From: Desulfurivibrionaceae bacterium
GTDB taxonomy: Bacteria; Desulfobacterota; Desulfobulbia; Desulfobulbales; VMSU01
DNA length: 64,000 nucleotides
NCBI GenBank assembly: GCA_030145275.1
Contig: JAQYVV010000012.1
Span: forward strand, 1-64,000
Reading direction: 5' to 3'
This document shows positions 46,335-56,237 of the stretch, one piece after another. A program made the position numbers and the translations under genes. Below the pieces are notes generated by a model. It searched no databases and was not told where the DNA came from. It worked only from the letters and a program-made list of their open reading frames with translations. Within the stretch, counting starts at the first letter, position 1, and the number at the start of each line of letters is the position of its first letter.

Positions 46335-46538
46335 CCGTTCCCTTTTGCTAACTTGCAAATTAATTTCGTGCTTTTCTATGGCAAGAAATGAAAAAAGTGC
46401 TTTCATTTAAAGGTGTTGCATCTACTGTCAAGATACTTATCCAGTTCATCTGGGTTGGGTTAAATTTAGGCGCAATGCAGACGTAATTGATTGTTTGCTG
46501 AGACCGCTTCCAATAAAGGAATCATAAAGCAAGATTAA

Positions 46539-46580
46539 ATTGACAATTGTCAATTTACTACCGTACAATGCCCATTGTAC
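46539..46580 (+). promoter_or_regulatory. Promoter of the hybrid kinase with two perfect palindromes
   Basis: TTGACA (46540-46545) and TACAAT (46564-46569) are 18 bases apart. A perfect 16-bp palindrome ATTGACAATTGTCAAT (46539-46554) covers the -35, and GTACAATG-cc-CATTGTAC (46563-46580) covers the -10. Both are ideal dimer-binding sites, so tight repression is likely; the regulator is unknown. The start codon is 48 bases on. Confidence 0.6.
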
Positions 46581-46627
46581 TTTAAGAGCGTTTCACTTTA
46601 CAAATTATAATTAGCCAATCCACAATA

Positions 46628-48898
46628 ATGCAAAACAAACCCGCAAGAATAAAACGATCAATCCTCATTCCTCTTTCAATCTCGCTCATTCTGCTTCTCT
46701 CCACCTTTCTTGGTGCAGTCCACTGGATGATGGCTGAACAAGTCTCCTACGTAACCCAAAACAAAGTCAAGGCCGCCCATGAACTCCTGAGCGAAGAAAT
46801 ATCAAAAGAAGCGGAACTGATGGACAAAATGATGCAAGCGATACTGGAGAACGAAAAATTATCCACAATTTTCATAAAACACGACAGGACCGCGCTCCTC
46901 ACAGAAACGTTACCACTTTTTCATCGAATGTTAGCAGTTCACAATATAACCCATTACTACTTTCACTCCATCGATGGCAGCAATTTCCTGAGAGTCCATC
47001 ATCCAGGCAGACACAGTGATTTAATTAACAGATACACCATGGAAGAGGCCATACGGACCAAGGAGACAAGTTCCGGCCTCGAGATTGGCCCCTTGGGCAC
47101 CTTAACCCTACGGATCGTACGCCCCTGGCTTTATAAAGGGGAATTAATCGGTTACATTGAACTGGGTAAAGAAATTGAGTACCTGATACACGAGATGAAG
47201 CAAATCCTGAATGTGGAAATTCTTATCGGCCTAAGAAAAGATATTCTTGATCAATCAATCTGGCAGGCTGAAAATCCATATGCCAAGTCAAGCGGTTGGA
47301 CAACACTTGACAACTTCGTTATTACCCATAAAACCACAGAAATACCACCGTCCATTATGACCCAACTCAGTTCACATTCACACGAAGATCTCTCTGGGCA
47401 AAAGCACCAGGACATCACCATACAGAGCGAAGAAAATGGCCGTAATTTAAGCAGCAGCATCTTGGTGCTTACGGATGCCAGGGGTGACGATGTGGGTGAT
47501 ATCATAATCATCCATGACACTACCTCGTTAAAAAAATTGGCGAAAAGATATGAACAAATAGGTATTTACATTTTCGTCCTGGTCGGCGCAAGCCTCTTTC
47601 TATTCTTCTATATTTTACTCTCCAGGCTGGAAAACCGTATTATCCAATATCAAAACAAGCTTGTGGAAGAAATAGATAAGAGAATAAAGACCCAGGATGA
47701 GTTGGAACAGGCAAAAAATTCGGCAGAGGCGGCTAATATTGCTAAAAGCGAATTTTTAGCCAATATGAGTCACGAGATCCGAACTCCGATGAACGGAATC
47801 ATTGGTTTTTCAGAGCTTCTCCTGAGCTTAGACACTATTGCAGAGGAAGAAAGGGAGTATGCCCGCCTCATAAATGATTCTGGACATCGCCTTCTGGATA
47901 TAATCAACGACATTCTCGATTTCTCCAAAATAGAAGCCAACAAACTGGAGTTAGATGAGGAAGACTTTAATCTGAAAAATCTTATTTCAGATATCACCTC
48001 GCTTATGCAAATAAAGGCAGAGGAAAAAGGTCTTGAGCTTGCCTGGCTTATTGCTCCGGATGCCCCCAATAATCTCAGGGGTGATGGCGGTAGACTGCGG
48101 CAGGTGATCATTAATCTACTAGCTAATGCCGTAAAATTTACGACAAAGGGCGGTATTAAAATGCAAATTGAGATGGCGGCTCAAGGCAGAGATCCCCTCC
48201 GGCTTCAAACACCTCTCGACGAGACCACCCTGGCCCTGCATTTCAGCATCGAAGACACAGGTGTCGGCATTCCTGTCGAAAAACATAAAGAGATATTTAA
48301 GGCCTTCACGCAGGCTGACGGCTCAATGACTAGGAATTTTGGAGGAACCGGACTTGGCCTAACTATTTCGCAACAGATAGTAAAGTTAATGCAGGGGGAA
48401 ATTTGGCTAGAGAGCAAAGAGCAAGGAGGGAGCATATTCCACTTCACCGCAGTTTTTAAAAAGATAGGCAAAGAAAACGAGCCAGAGATTGAAAAACTTG
48501 CCGCACTTAAAGAACCCCAAAAAAACGGTAGTGAAAAAAAAATATTGCTGGTGGAAGATGACCTAATTAACCAGACCCTGGCCATAGCAATTTTGCAGGA
48601 AAAAAATTATCCGGTCACTACGGTGGAAAATGGCCGACTGGCCCTGGAAGCGTTCAATAACTCTGATTTATCACTGATATTAATGGATGTGCAAATGCCC
48701 GAGTTAAATGGCTTAGACGCCACTCGGGCAATCAGAAAAGCAGAAGAGAAGACAGGCGGCCACATACCAATAATTGCCCTAACCGCCCATTCAAGTAAGC
48801 AAGACAGACAAAAGTGCCTTGAGGCTGGAATGGATGATTATCTATCAAAACCTGTCCAGGCAGAGACCTTATTTGAAATGATTGAAAAACATACATAA
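46628..48898 (+). CDS. Hybrid sensor histidine kinase with receiver domain
   Basis: A 756-residue membrane kinase. The N-terminal membrane helix ([24 protein letters not shown]) and second helix ([17 protein letters not shown]) bracket a periplasmic double-sensor-type domain. A coiled linker leads to HisKA with His382 in [19 protein letters not shown], HATPase with [13 protein letters not shown] and [16 protein letters not shown], and a C-terminal receiver with Asp687 in [13 protein letters not shown]. Signal unknown. Its promoter region contains two perfect palindromes (46539-46580). A diguanylate cyclase gene is convergent downstream. Confidence 0.92.
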   Translation: MQNKPARIKRSILIPLSISLILLLSTFLGAVHWMMAEQVSYVTQNKVKAAHELLSEEISKEAELMDKMMQAILENEKLSTIFIKHDRTALLTETLPLFHRMLAVHNITHYYFHSIDGSNFLRVHHPGRHSDLINRYTMEEAIRTKETSSGLEIGPLGTLTLRIVRPWLYKGELIGYIELGKEIEYLIHEMKQILNVEILIGLRKDILDQSIWQAENPYAKSSGWTTLDNFVITHKTTEIPPSIMTQLSSHSHEDLSGQKHQDITIQSEENGRNLSSSILVLTDARGDDVGDIIIIHDTTSLKKLAKRYEQIGIYIFVLVGASLFLFFYILLSRLENRIIQYQNKLVEEIDKRIKTQDELEQAKNSAEAANIAKSEFLANMSHEIRTPMNGIIGFSELLLSLDTIAEEEREYARLINDSGHRLLDIINDILDFSKIEANKLELDEEDFNLKNLISDITSLMQIKAEEKGLELAWLIAPDAPNNLRGDGGRLRQVIINLLANAVKFTTKGGIKMQIEMAAQGRDPLRLQTPLDETTLALHFSIEDTGVGIPVEKHKEIFKAFTQADGSMTRNFGGTGLGLTISQQIVKLMQGEIWLESKEQGGSIFHFTAVFKKIGKENEPEIEKLAALKEPQKNGSEKKILLVEDDLINQTLAIAILQEKNYPVTTVENGRLALEAFNNSDLSLILMDVQMPELNGLDATRAIRKAEEKTGGHIPIIALTAHSSKQDRQKCLEAGMDDYLSKPVQAETLFEMIEKHT

Positions 48899-48989
48899 CC
48901 AAAAGAACCGGAAAAATGAAACGAGTAGCGACGACCCAAAACTTGAAGTTTCACATTTCATTTCACTTTCAACTGTCGGCTTTGCCGAA

Positions 48990-50015
48990 TCACATAGCAC
49001 AGAATACTCGAGAACGCCCCGCTTCCTTTGCTTTGTAAAGCGCTTCATCTGCCTGCTGGATCCATGCTTCTTTCTCCATGCCAGGCTTCCACTCAAAAAG
49101 TCCAATACTGACTCCAATTTGACCATTTCCGACCGATGGCAGTTCAAGCTCTTCTATGGCACGGCAAAGTCTATCGGCCAAGATCTTTGCATCCTGTATC
49201 TGGGTAGAACTCATAACGAGCATGAATTCATCGCCACCCATACGGACAAGGAGATCGCTATTGCGTACCATATCCTCCATCGTCCTGGCAACTTTCTGCA
49301 GTACCATATCACCAACCATATGGCCAAAATTATCATTTATCTGTTTGAATCTGTCCAGATCCATACAAGCCAGGGTCACAGAATGACCATGACGAGACGC
49401 ACTTCCTAAAATGCTGTCGATTCTCTCGTCAAAAACTCTGCGATTGGCAAGGCCAGTCAAACTATCCCGACTCGCCTGTTCGTACAAATCTTCATATTCA
49501 AGGGCTCGTTGCAAAGGTTCCTTTAATATCTCCAAGCCTTTATCGACCAGATGGGACTCATGGTCACTGAAGTCTTTATCTTTGCGTAAAACAACCAAAA
49601 GGACACTGCCTTTGGAATCCTGAATATCCCAATTGTGGACGTAGTAATTTCCCTCATTAAGGTGATCGGCTTGACCTCTCACTGGCCAATCTTGAAAGAT
49701 TTTACCAGCCGCATCAACAACCTCACGCCTCTCTGGACCATGACAGGAACAAAACATATGGACTTTTTCCCTCTCCGGATTCTGATAACCGATTAAATCA
49801 TGATTCACGTGGGGCATCAGCCATATAGAAAAGGCCTCGATCATTGCTGTCAAATCAACCGCGCCAGCAAGTCTGCCATGCAGTTCATTAACACAAGAGA
49901 GCCACTCAGACTGCTTTCGATAATGTTCCAGTTTTACAACCAGACTGTTCAAATTTTCAGAACCTGCCAAAGGTTCGATTTCATTTCTTATTTCAGATTG
50001 GGCAAATGCGTTCAT
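48990..50015 (-). CDS. Diguanylate cyclase (GGDEF)
   Basis: A 341-residue protein. Residues about 35-170 look like a divergent GAF-type sensor domain, and the C-terminal half is a GGDEF domain: DSLTGLANRRVFDERI, MDLDRFKQINDNFGH, and LLVRMGGDEFMLVMS, with the active-site GGDEF intact. It makes cyclic di-GMP, which the PilZ protein at 33776 could bind. No inhibitory RxxD site is clear. It has no membrane helix. Confidence 0.92.
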   Translation of the reverse strand: MNAFAQSEIRNEIEPLAGSENLNSLVVKLEHYRKQSEWLSCVNELHGRLAGAVDLTAMIEAFSIWLMPHVNHDLIGYQNPEREKVHMFCSCHGPERREVVDAAGKIFQDWPVRGQADHLNEGNYYVHNWDIQDSKGSVLLVVLRKDKDFSDHESHLVDKGLEILKEPLQRALEYEDLYEQASRDSLTGLANRRVFDERIDSILGSASRHGHSVTLACMDLDRFKQINDNFGHMVGDMVLQKVARTMEDMVRNSDLLVRMGGDEFMLVMSSTQIQDAKILADRLCRAIEELELPSVGNGQIGVSIGLFEWKPGMEKEAWIQQADEALYKAKEAGRSRVFCAM

Positions 50016-50376
50016 ATATTAATTCCTCACAATAACTTTTTAATCGGCAAGAATGACCTTTTACTTAACTGGTTATTGCCAAAGTTATGCCATTTCTGTT
50101 TTTTTACTTATTCTAGCGTAAAAAACATCCCCAAACCAACCCACAAGACACGCACAACTATTTGTTTTAACAGAAGAAAAAAATTGTCAAAAAAAAGTTT
50201 TTTCTTCCCTTCAAACTATTTTTGAAGTATCAGATACTGATGAAATCGGAAATAAATGCCGGGATGAACAAAATCCAATGGCCAATTATTCCTTTTCTTT
50301 GGCGGGTTGTCAAAGAAATGACACCCATGTTCTCTGTCCTCTATCGCACAAAAATATCTTTTTTCTAAGAACCTGA
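50016..50376. other. Divergent gap upstream of dinB and the diguanylate cyclase
   Basis: The 361-base gap has a palindrome AGTATC-a-GATACT at 50226-50238, about 140 bases before dinB, and a CTTCAAA/TTTGAAG hairpin nearby. No known LexA box is recognisable. No coding frame is convincing. Confidence 0.3.
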
Positions 50377-51582
50377 ATGCCGCCAAAAAAGACACAGGAA
50401 ATGATGCAAAATCAGGGAATAATTCATTTGGACATGGACGCATTTTTCGCATCTGTTGAAATACTTGATAATCCATCCTTACAGGATAAACCTGTTATTG
50501 TTGGCGGTTCTTCAAACCGAGGGGTTGTCTCAGCAGCCTCCTATGAGGCAAGAAAATTTGGAGTCCACTCGGCTCTCCCCATAGTCACCGCAAAAAAAAT
50601 ATGTCCAAGCGGAATATTCCTGCCGCCACGATTGTCCCGCTACCGGGAGATATCGACACAGGTTATGGCCATTTTCAAAAGATACACGCCTTTGGTTGAA
50701 CCGCTCTCTCTTGATGAGGCCTTTCTTGATGTCAGCAATTCCAGTAGCCTATTTGGCACTGCCACCCGTATTTCCCGAGAGATACGTCACATTGTCTCCC
50801 AAGAACTCGGCCTGACAGTTTCGGCGGGCGTTGCCTGCTCAAAGCTGCTTGCAAAAATTGCTTCTGACCAGAATAAACCTGATGGTTTAACGATAGTCCC
50901 GGTTGGGCAGGAAAAGGAATTTCTTAGCCCCCTGCCAATCAAAAGATTGTGGGGGGTTGGCAAAAAAACACTGGGCCAGCTTGAAATGCTTGGAATTTCA
51001 ACTATTGGGGATCTCAGCAAGATTAGTTGCGACCTTTTGCAAAAAAAATTTGGCGAAAAACATGGAGCCCACCTTCACCTGACCTCCAACGGAATCGACA
51101 ACCGCATTGTTAATCCAGCCCGCGAGACCAAATCCATCGGCAATGAAGATACCTTTGACAAAGACGTGCTTAATCTGGATATCTTGAAAAAGAGATTACT
51201 GGCTCTTTCTATAAAGGTGGGGGAGAGATTACGAAAAGAAGAGGTTGTTGGAAAAACAGTCTCTATCAAAGTGAAATATTATGATTTTTGCCAAAATACA
51301 CGATCAGCCACCCTGCAAAATCCAACAAATGAGGATATGGTCATTTATCAAGAAGGAATCAAACTCTTGGCAAAAACTTTTGCCGGCAAAAAGGCTGTCC
51401 GCCTGGTTGGCATCAACATGACCAATCTAACCCCTGGAGGTAAGCCAAAGCAAGGACTCCTGTTTGATTCAAAGAAAATTGAAAAAAGAGGCCAACTAAC
51501 CAAGGCCATTGATACGATCAATGAAAAATTTACAAATAATGGAGAGAGGAGAAAAATTACTTCAGGAAGTCTGCTGGATTGA
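50377..51582 (+). CDS. dinB: DNA polymerase IV (Y-family)
   Basis: A 401-residue lesion-bypass polymerase. The catalytic carboxylates are in IIHLDMDAFFASVE and LSLDEAFLDVS; SAGVACSKLLAKIASDQNKPDG and the helix-hairpin-helix region LWGVGKKTLGQLEMLGISTIGDL are characteristic. The C-terminal little-finger domain follows; a clear C-terminal clamp-binding motif is not obvious. The start is either ATG 50377 or ATG 50401/50404, the latter preceded by AGGAA. Not in an operon. Confidence 0.94.
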   Translation: MPPKKTQEMMQNQGIIHLDMDAFFASVEILDNPSLQDKPVIVGGSSNRGVVSAASYEARKFGVHSALPIVTAKKICPSGIFLPPRLSRYREISTQVMAIFKRYTPLVEPLSLDEAFLDVSNSSSLFGTATRISREIRHIVSQELGLTVSAGVACSKLLAKIASDQNKPDGLTIVPVGQEKEFLSPLPIKRLWGVGKKTLGQLEMLGISTIGDLSKISCDLLQKKFGEKHGAHLHLTSNGIDNRIVNPARETKSIGNEDTFDKDVLNLDILKKRLLALSIKVGERLRKEEVVGKTVSIKVKYYDFCQNTRSATLQNPTNEDMVIYQEGIKLLAKTFAGKKAVRLVGINMTNLTPGGKPKQGLLFDSKKIEKRGQLTKAIDTINEKFTNNGERRKITSGSLLD

Positions 51583-51660
51583 CTCGATGCCAATCCAGTT
51601 TGTGGGTGTAGAAACTACATAATAACAAGCAGCTATGAAATTCACAAAATTAAAAACTAA

Positions 51661-51789
51661 TCTGGATAAACCGGAAATAAGTACCTTAACAGTGGCCTGC
51701 AACATATTGGAAGCATTGTTCTTTTTTGAAATTCTCGGAGTCTTCGCTTACCTGTTTTTTGTGACAGGATTTCAGTTATAAGGCACTAA
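51661..51789 (-). repeat. C-family repeat C4
   Basis: TCTGGATAAACCGG (51661) then AATAAGTACCTTAACAG, ending TTATAAGGCACTAA (to 51789). It matches C3 along its length. The nested module CGGAGTCTTCGCTTACCTG is at 51736-51754. Its right end contains the TAG stop codon of trpS (51786-51788, minus strand). Confidence 0.7.
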
Positions 51790-52754
51790 TACTTCAGACC
51801 TACTCGCTCTCGCACCAGGTCAAGAGTTACAGAGGCTTTCTGGCGTGCCTTTTCTGCCCCTTTGTGCAGTATTTCCCTAACATACCCCTGATCCTCTTCC
51901 AGCTCGGCCCTCTTTTTTCTTGCCTCGCCAAAATAGTCACAAAGAATATCCACCAGTTCAAGCTTGATTCTACCGTAGGCTGCTCCACCATCAACATAGA
52001 GGCCATGAACCTCCTTGAGCCGGTCAGCGGGAGCGAAAAGTTTAAATATATTGAAAAGGTTGCAACCGTCTGGATCTTTTGGATCTTCCACCGGGGTTGA
52101 ATCAGTTTTTATAGCCATTACCGATTTCTTCAAGCCCTTTTCTTCTTGAAAAATATTTATGGTGTTGCCGTACGATTTTGACATTTTCTGCCCGTCAATA
52201 CCTGGAACGGTTGCTAAGTTGTCATCAATCACGGACTCAGGAATTGTGAAGGTTTCACCAAATTGGTTATTAAATTTTATGGCGATGTCCCTGGCAACCT
52301 CTAAATGCTGTTTCTGGTCTTTGCCAACCGGCACCAAATCGGCCTGGTAGGTTAGAATATCTGCTGCCATAAGGACAGGATAAGCAAAAAGGCCATGACT
52401 TGCGGCAATCCCTTTCGCAACTTTATCCTTGTAGGAGTGACAGCGTTCCAGAAGTCCCATGGGGGTGAGGGTGGAAAGAATCCAAGCCAGTTCAGTCACC
52501 TCCGGCACATCCGACTGCACCCAAAAGGTTGAACGGTCCGGATCCAGTCCAAGAGCCATAAAATCCATCGCCGCATTCATTGTGCCTTTTGCCAATTTCT
52601 CTCCTTCGTGGACTGAGGTCATGGCGTGGAGATCTACAATAAAGGCATAAAGCTCCCCTTGATCCATACGCTGGATCATAGGGAGCATCATACCAAAATA
52701 GTTGCCAATGTGAAGTTGACCGGAGGGCTGAATGCCTGAGAGAATTTTCTTCAT
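51786..52754 (-). CDS. trpS: Tryptophanyl-tRNA synthetase
   Basis: A 322-residue class I synthetase of the bacterial type. The HIGH motif is in SGQLHIGNYFGM and the KMSKS motif in GQKMSKSYGN. VGKDQKQHLEVARDIAIKFN is typical of TrpRS. It follows dnaK by 2 bases, so it is co-transcribed with heat-shock genes. The stop codon TAG is contributed by the end of repeat C4. Confidence 0.96.
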   Translation of the reverse strand: MKKILSGIQPSGQLHIGNYFGMMLPMIQRMDQGELYAFIVDLHAMTSVHEGEKLAKGTMNAAMDFMALGLDPDRSTFWVQSDVPEVTELAWILSTLTPMGLLERCHSYKDKVAKGIAASHGLFAYPVLMAADILTYQADLVPVGKDQKQHLEVARDIAIKFNNQFGETFTIPESVIDDNLATVPGIDGQKMSKSYGNTINIFQEEKGLKKSVMAIKTDSTPVEDPKDPDGCNLFNIFKLFAPADRLKEVHGLYVDGGAAYGRIKLELVDILCDYFGEARKKRAELEEDQGYVREILHKGAEKARQKASVTLDLVRERVGLKY

Positions 52755-52756
52755 GA

Positions 52757-54670
52757 CTATTTTACTTCTTCAAAGTCAGCGTCAACGACGTCATCGTCAT
52801 CTTTCTTTGCCTTAGCCTCGGCCTCAGGTCCTGCCCCATCAGCACCAGCTCCGGGCTGCTCTTTACTGGCTTGAGCGTACATGATCTCAGCCAATTTATG
52901 AGAGGCCTGGGTCAACTCTTCGGTATCCTTGTTGATCTCGTCAACATCGTCGCCCTCAAGACTTTTCTTCAATTTTTCAATACCGTCTTCGACTTTCTTT
53001 TTAGTTTCTTCATCAACCTTATCACCCACATCTTTTAGGCTTTTCTCGGTGGCGTAGATAATCGAGTCACCCTGGTTTTTGGCATCAACCATGGTTTTTT
53101 TCTTTTTATCTTCATCGGCGTGAATCTCAGCATCATTTTTCATCTTTTCAATTTCATCTTCAGAGAGACCACTTGAGGCCGTAATCTTAATGGACTGCTC
53201 TTTGCCTGTACCCATATCTTTTGCTGAGACATGTAGGATACCATTGGCATCCAGGTCAAAAGTTACCTCAACCTGGGGCACGCCTCTAGGGGCAGGAGGG
53301 ATATCATTGAGTTCAAAACGACCAATGGATTTATTGCCGGAGGCCATCTCCCTTTCTCCCTGTAGTACATGGATAGAAACGGCAGGCTGGTTGTCAGCCG
53401 CAGTGGAGAAGACCTGGCTTTTCTTGGTTGGAATGGTTGTATTTTTCTCTATCAATTTGGTTGTAACCCCGCCAAGGGTCTCAATTCCAAGAGAGAGAGG
53501 GGTAACATCCAGCAGCAGAACATCTTTAACATCCCCTTTCAAAACACCACCCTGGATAGCGGCGCCAATGGCCACTACCTCATCAGGATTAACCCCTTTG
53601 TGGGGATCCTTACCAAATATCTCTTTAACCTTCTCCTGCACCATTGGCATCCTGGTCATCCCGCCAACCAAAATAACCTCATCAATCTCAGAGGCGCTTA
53701 AGCCCGCATCTTTCATCGCAGTTTTACAAGGAGCTATTGTTCTTTCAACAAGATCAGCAACAAGGGACTCAAGCTTAGCCCGACTCATTTTAATATTTAA
53801 ATGTTTCGGTCCCGAGGCATCAGCAGTGATAAAAGGGAGATTGATGTCAGTCTCCATGGTGGTTGACAATTCCTGCTTCGCTTTTTCAGCCTCCTCTTTC
53901 AAACGCTGCAAGGCCATATTGTCTTTTCTCAAGTCAATACCCTGCTCACGCTTAAATTCATCGGCAAGCCAGTTGACGATCCTCATGTCAAAGTCCTCGC
54001 CGCCCAGAAAGGTATCACCATTGGTAGACTTAACTTCAAAAACACCATCGCCGATCTCGAGAACCGAAACATCAAAGGTTCCACCACCAAGATCAAAGAC
54101 GGCAATTTTTTCCTCCCCTTTTTTATCCATGCCATATGCCAACGCCGCAGCAGTTGGCTCGTTGATAATCCTTTGGACATTCAAGCCGGCAATTTTACCT
54201 GCATCTTTGGTTGCCTGACGCTGGGAGTCATTAAAATATGCAGGGACGGTAATAACCGCATCGGTGACCGCCTCACCAAGATAATCTTCTGCGGTCTTTT
54301 TCATACTGCCTAGAATCATGGCAGAAATTTCAGCGGCCGCATAATCTTTGCCACCCACTTCCACTCGTGCCTCGCCATCACTTCCTTTAATTATTTCAAA
54401 AGGGCTTACCTCGATACTTTTTGAAACCTCGGCATCGGTAAATTTCCGACCAATAAGTCTCTTAATGGCAAAAAGGGTATTTTCCGGATTGGTGACCGCC
54501 TGGCGTTTTGCGACTTGGCCGACAAGCCTTTCTCCCTTAGCTGAAAATGCGACAATGGATGGAGTCGTTCGGTTGCCTTCCGGATTTGTTATAACCTTCG
54601 ATTCTCCACCTTCCATAACCGCAACACATGAGTTTGTAGTGCCTAAGTCAATTCCAATTATCTTTCCCAT
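52757..54670 (-). CDS. dnaK: Chaperone DnaK (Hsp70)
   Basis: A 637-residue Hsp70. The ATPase domain has [19 protein letters not shown], the [16 protein letters not shown] phosphate loop and the signature [13 protein letters not shown]; the substrate domain starts at [18 protein letters not shown] and the C-terminus ends in an acidic tail. Partners are grpE upstream and clpB at 42281. It lies between grpE and trpS; the 258-base gap from grpE holds element A4. DnaJ and HrcA are not in the window. Confidence 0.98.
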   Translation of the reverse strand: MGKIIGIDLGTTNSCVAVMEGGESKVITNPEGNRTTPSIVAFSAKGERLVGQVAKRQAVTNPENTLFAIKRLIGRKFTDAEVSKSIEVSPFEIIKGSDGEARVEVGGKDYAAAEISAMILGSMKKTAEDYLGEAVTDAVITVPAYFNDSQRQATKDAGKIAGLNVQRIINEPTAAALAYGMDKKGEEKIAVFDLGGGTFDVSVLEIGDGVFEVKSTNGDTFLGGEDFDMRIVNWLADEFKREQGIDLRKDNMALQRLKEEAEKAKQELSTTMETDINLPFITADASGPKHLNIKMSRAKLESLVADLVERTIAPCKTAMKDAGLSASEIDEVILVGGMTRMPMVQEKVKEIFGKDPHKGVNPDEVVAIGAAIQGGVLKGDVKDVLLLDVTPLSLGIETLGGVTTKLIEKNTTIPTKKSQVFSTAADNQPAVSIHVLQGEREMASGNKSIGRFELNDIPPAPRGVPQVEVTFDLDANGILHVSAKDMGTGKEQSIKITASSGLSEDEIEKMKNDAEIHADEDKKKKTMVDAKNQGDSIIYATEKSLKDVGDKVDEETKKKVEDGIEKLKKSLEGDDVDEINKDTEELTQASHKLAEIMYAQASKEQPGAGADGAGPEAEAKAKKDDDDVVDADFEEVK

Positions 54671-54777
54671 AATTTATTCTCCTTACTTGAACAATTGTCC
54701 TGAATAATTCAGTTCGTATTTTTTTTATAACAAATAGTTAATCAATGATTTTTTAATAATTACCTCAAAAATCATAC

Positions 54778-54926
54778 GTAATATTCGACTAACACTGGAA
54801 AACAACAACCAACAAAATGTAAATGTTTGACAACGCTTCAGATGTGTTTGATCAGGTTGGCGAAGCGTAGTAGTTCTACGTGAGTCAGCCTGATCGGGCG
54901 CAGCTGAAGTGTTGCCGAATATTTAC
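54778..54926 (+). mobile_element. A-family MITE-like element A4
   Basis: The 149-bp element has outer GTAATATTCGAC (54778, one A short), inner GTAAATGTTTGAC (54819, 41 bp in) and right end GCCGAATATTTAC (to 54926). Flanks are aatcatac / aatcacac (7 of 8). The GATCAGG...CCTGATC hairpin core is intact and no nested module is present, so it shows the unmodified form. It starts 2 bases after the grpE stop codon and lies between grpE and dnaK. Confidence 0.9.
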
Positions 54927-54928
54927 AA

Positions 54929-55561
54929 TCACACATCGCCTTTCGAAACTATAACTTTTGCCGCTCGCAAGAGACGGTCTTTATAATAATATCCCCTCTC
55001 AAATTCACGAATAATGCACTGCTCTGGCACCTCTTTACTCGCTTCCATTACCATCGCTTCATGCAGGTTAGGATCAAACGTCTCTCCAACACTTTTGATT
55101 GGAGTCAGTCCAGCTTTCTCCAGTGTGGACAAAAGCCCTTTTAGGGTCATATCAACGCCTTCCATAAAAACTGAGACATCCCCTTCCGGTTCGTGCTCAA
55201 GAGCCCTTTCCAAATTATCAACAGTTGGCAACATATCCCGGATTAAGCTTTCACCTGCATATTTCAGAGCATTATCACGCTCACGAATCATACGTTTTTT
55301 ATAATTTTCTAACTCAGCTGCCATTCTCAACATTTTGTCGTGACTTTCATTTTTTTCTGCAAGCGCTTTGACGAGAAGTTCATCTGTGCTTAATTCTTCC
55401 TCAGTGCCATTGTCACTTTCAGTAGATCCAGCACTTTCGCCGTTTTCCTCTTTATCTACCTGGCTCTCGCCATCATCTCCATGGGAGTTGATGAATTCCT
55501 GGTTTTGGTCCTGGATATCTTCTATTTTTTCTGCCTTTACTGCATTATCTTTTCCAGCCAC
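54929..55561 (-). CDS. grpE: Nucleotide exchange factor GrpE
   Basis: A 210-residue GrpE that releases ADP from DnaK. A long acidic N-terminus (DGESQVDKEENGESAGSTESD) is followed by a coiled-coil region (AAELENYKKRMIRERDNALKY) and the conserved beta-domain ALTPIKS-type segment VGETFDPNLHEAMVMEASKE and FERGYYYKDRLLRAAKVIVSKG. It starts the grpE-dnaK-trpS group. A sigma-70 promoter is visible at 55649-55677. Confidence 0.96.
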   Translation of the reverse strand: MAGKDNAVKAEKIEDIQDQNQEFINSHGDDGESQVDKEENGESAGSTESDNGTEEELSTDELLVKALAEKNESHDKMLRMAAELENYKKRMIRERDNALKYAGESLIRDMLPTVDNLERALEHEPEGDVSVFMEGVDMTLKGLLSTLEKAGLTPIKSVGETFDPNLHEAMVMEASKEVPEQCIIREFERGYYYKDRLLRAAKVIVSKGDV

Positions 55562-55648
55562 GTATTTCTCCTGAAGCCTATTTCCTAATTAGATTATAAA
55601 TTAGAGCTCAACAGCTATACAAGCCACTAAGCATTTGAGATGAAGCCA

Positions 55649-55677
55649 ACAATAAGTATGCTGATTTTCTTTGTCAA
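55649..55677 (-). promoter_or_regulatory. grpE promoter (sigma-70 type)
   Basis: On the minus strand TTGACA (complement of 55672-55677) and TATTGT (complement of 55649-55654) are 17 bases apart, about 90 bases upstream of the grpE start. No sigma-32-type CCCCAT box is seen, and no CIRCE inverted repeat. Confidence 0.6.
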
Positions 55678-55755
55678 GCCGACAAAGTTTTAAAAAACTA
55701 CTACCTTGATAAAAAGATACGACGCTCTTTAGCAGCATCTCTTAAATCCACAGTT

Positions 55756-55910
55756 GTAACTGTTCAGCTGCACCCCATTTGCGCGCGAACAGGACTTCCA
55801 GCATACCGATGATGTATAGCTGAAAGGCCTGTTCACACACACCTGGGGCACATCTAAAAAGTTACAATTCGGTGGTTATGCCAATTTTAGGGCCCTACCT
55901 GAATAGTTAC
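55756..55910 (-). mobile_element. B-family MITE-like element B7 (recent insertion)
   Basis: The 155-bp element has left end GTAACTGTTCAG (55756), inner end AAAGTTAC (to 55865) and outer right end CTGAATAGTTAC (to 55910), 45 bp apart. The flanking duplication CCACAGTT is perfect (55748-55755 and 55911-55918). Together with A5 it fills most of the 676-base gap between grpE and the next gene. Confidence 0.92.
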
Positions 55911-55960
55911 CCACAGTTTACAAAATGTTTTTGTCTTTCAAGATTATTTAGTTTAACTAT

Positions 55961-56157
55961 TTAAATATTCGGCTAACACTGGAAAACAACAATAGCCAAC
56001 AAAATGTAAATGTTTGACAGGTAAGCGAAGACTCCGTCTGCTTCAGATGTGTTCGATCAGGTTGGCGAAGCGTCGTGGTTCTACGTGAGTCAGCCTGATC
56101 GCACCCCAAGGGCACTTCCGTTGGGCGGGCATAGCTGAAGTGTTGTCGAATATTTAC
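55961..56157 (+). mobile_element. A-family MITE-like element A5
   Basis: The 197-bp element has outer TTAAATATTCGGC (55961), inner GTAAATGTTTGAC (56006, 45 bp in) and right end GTCGAATATTTAC (to 56157). Flanks are ttaactat / ttaacttt (7 of 8). Nested module at 56018-56036, and the GC-rich insert (CACCCCAAGGGCACTTCCG) shared with A2. Confidence 0.9.
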
Positions 56158-56237
56158 TTAACTTTTCAGCTAGTTGAGCCGATACTCTTAACAATATCCA
56201 AACTTCCAAACTCCAAAACTGGTAAAGGCATACCTCA

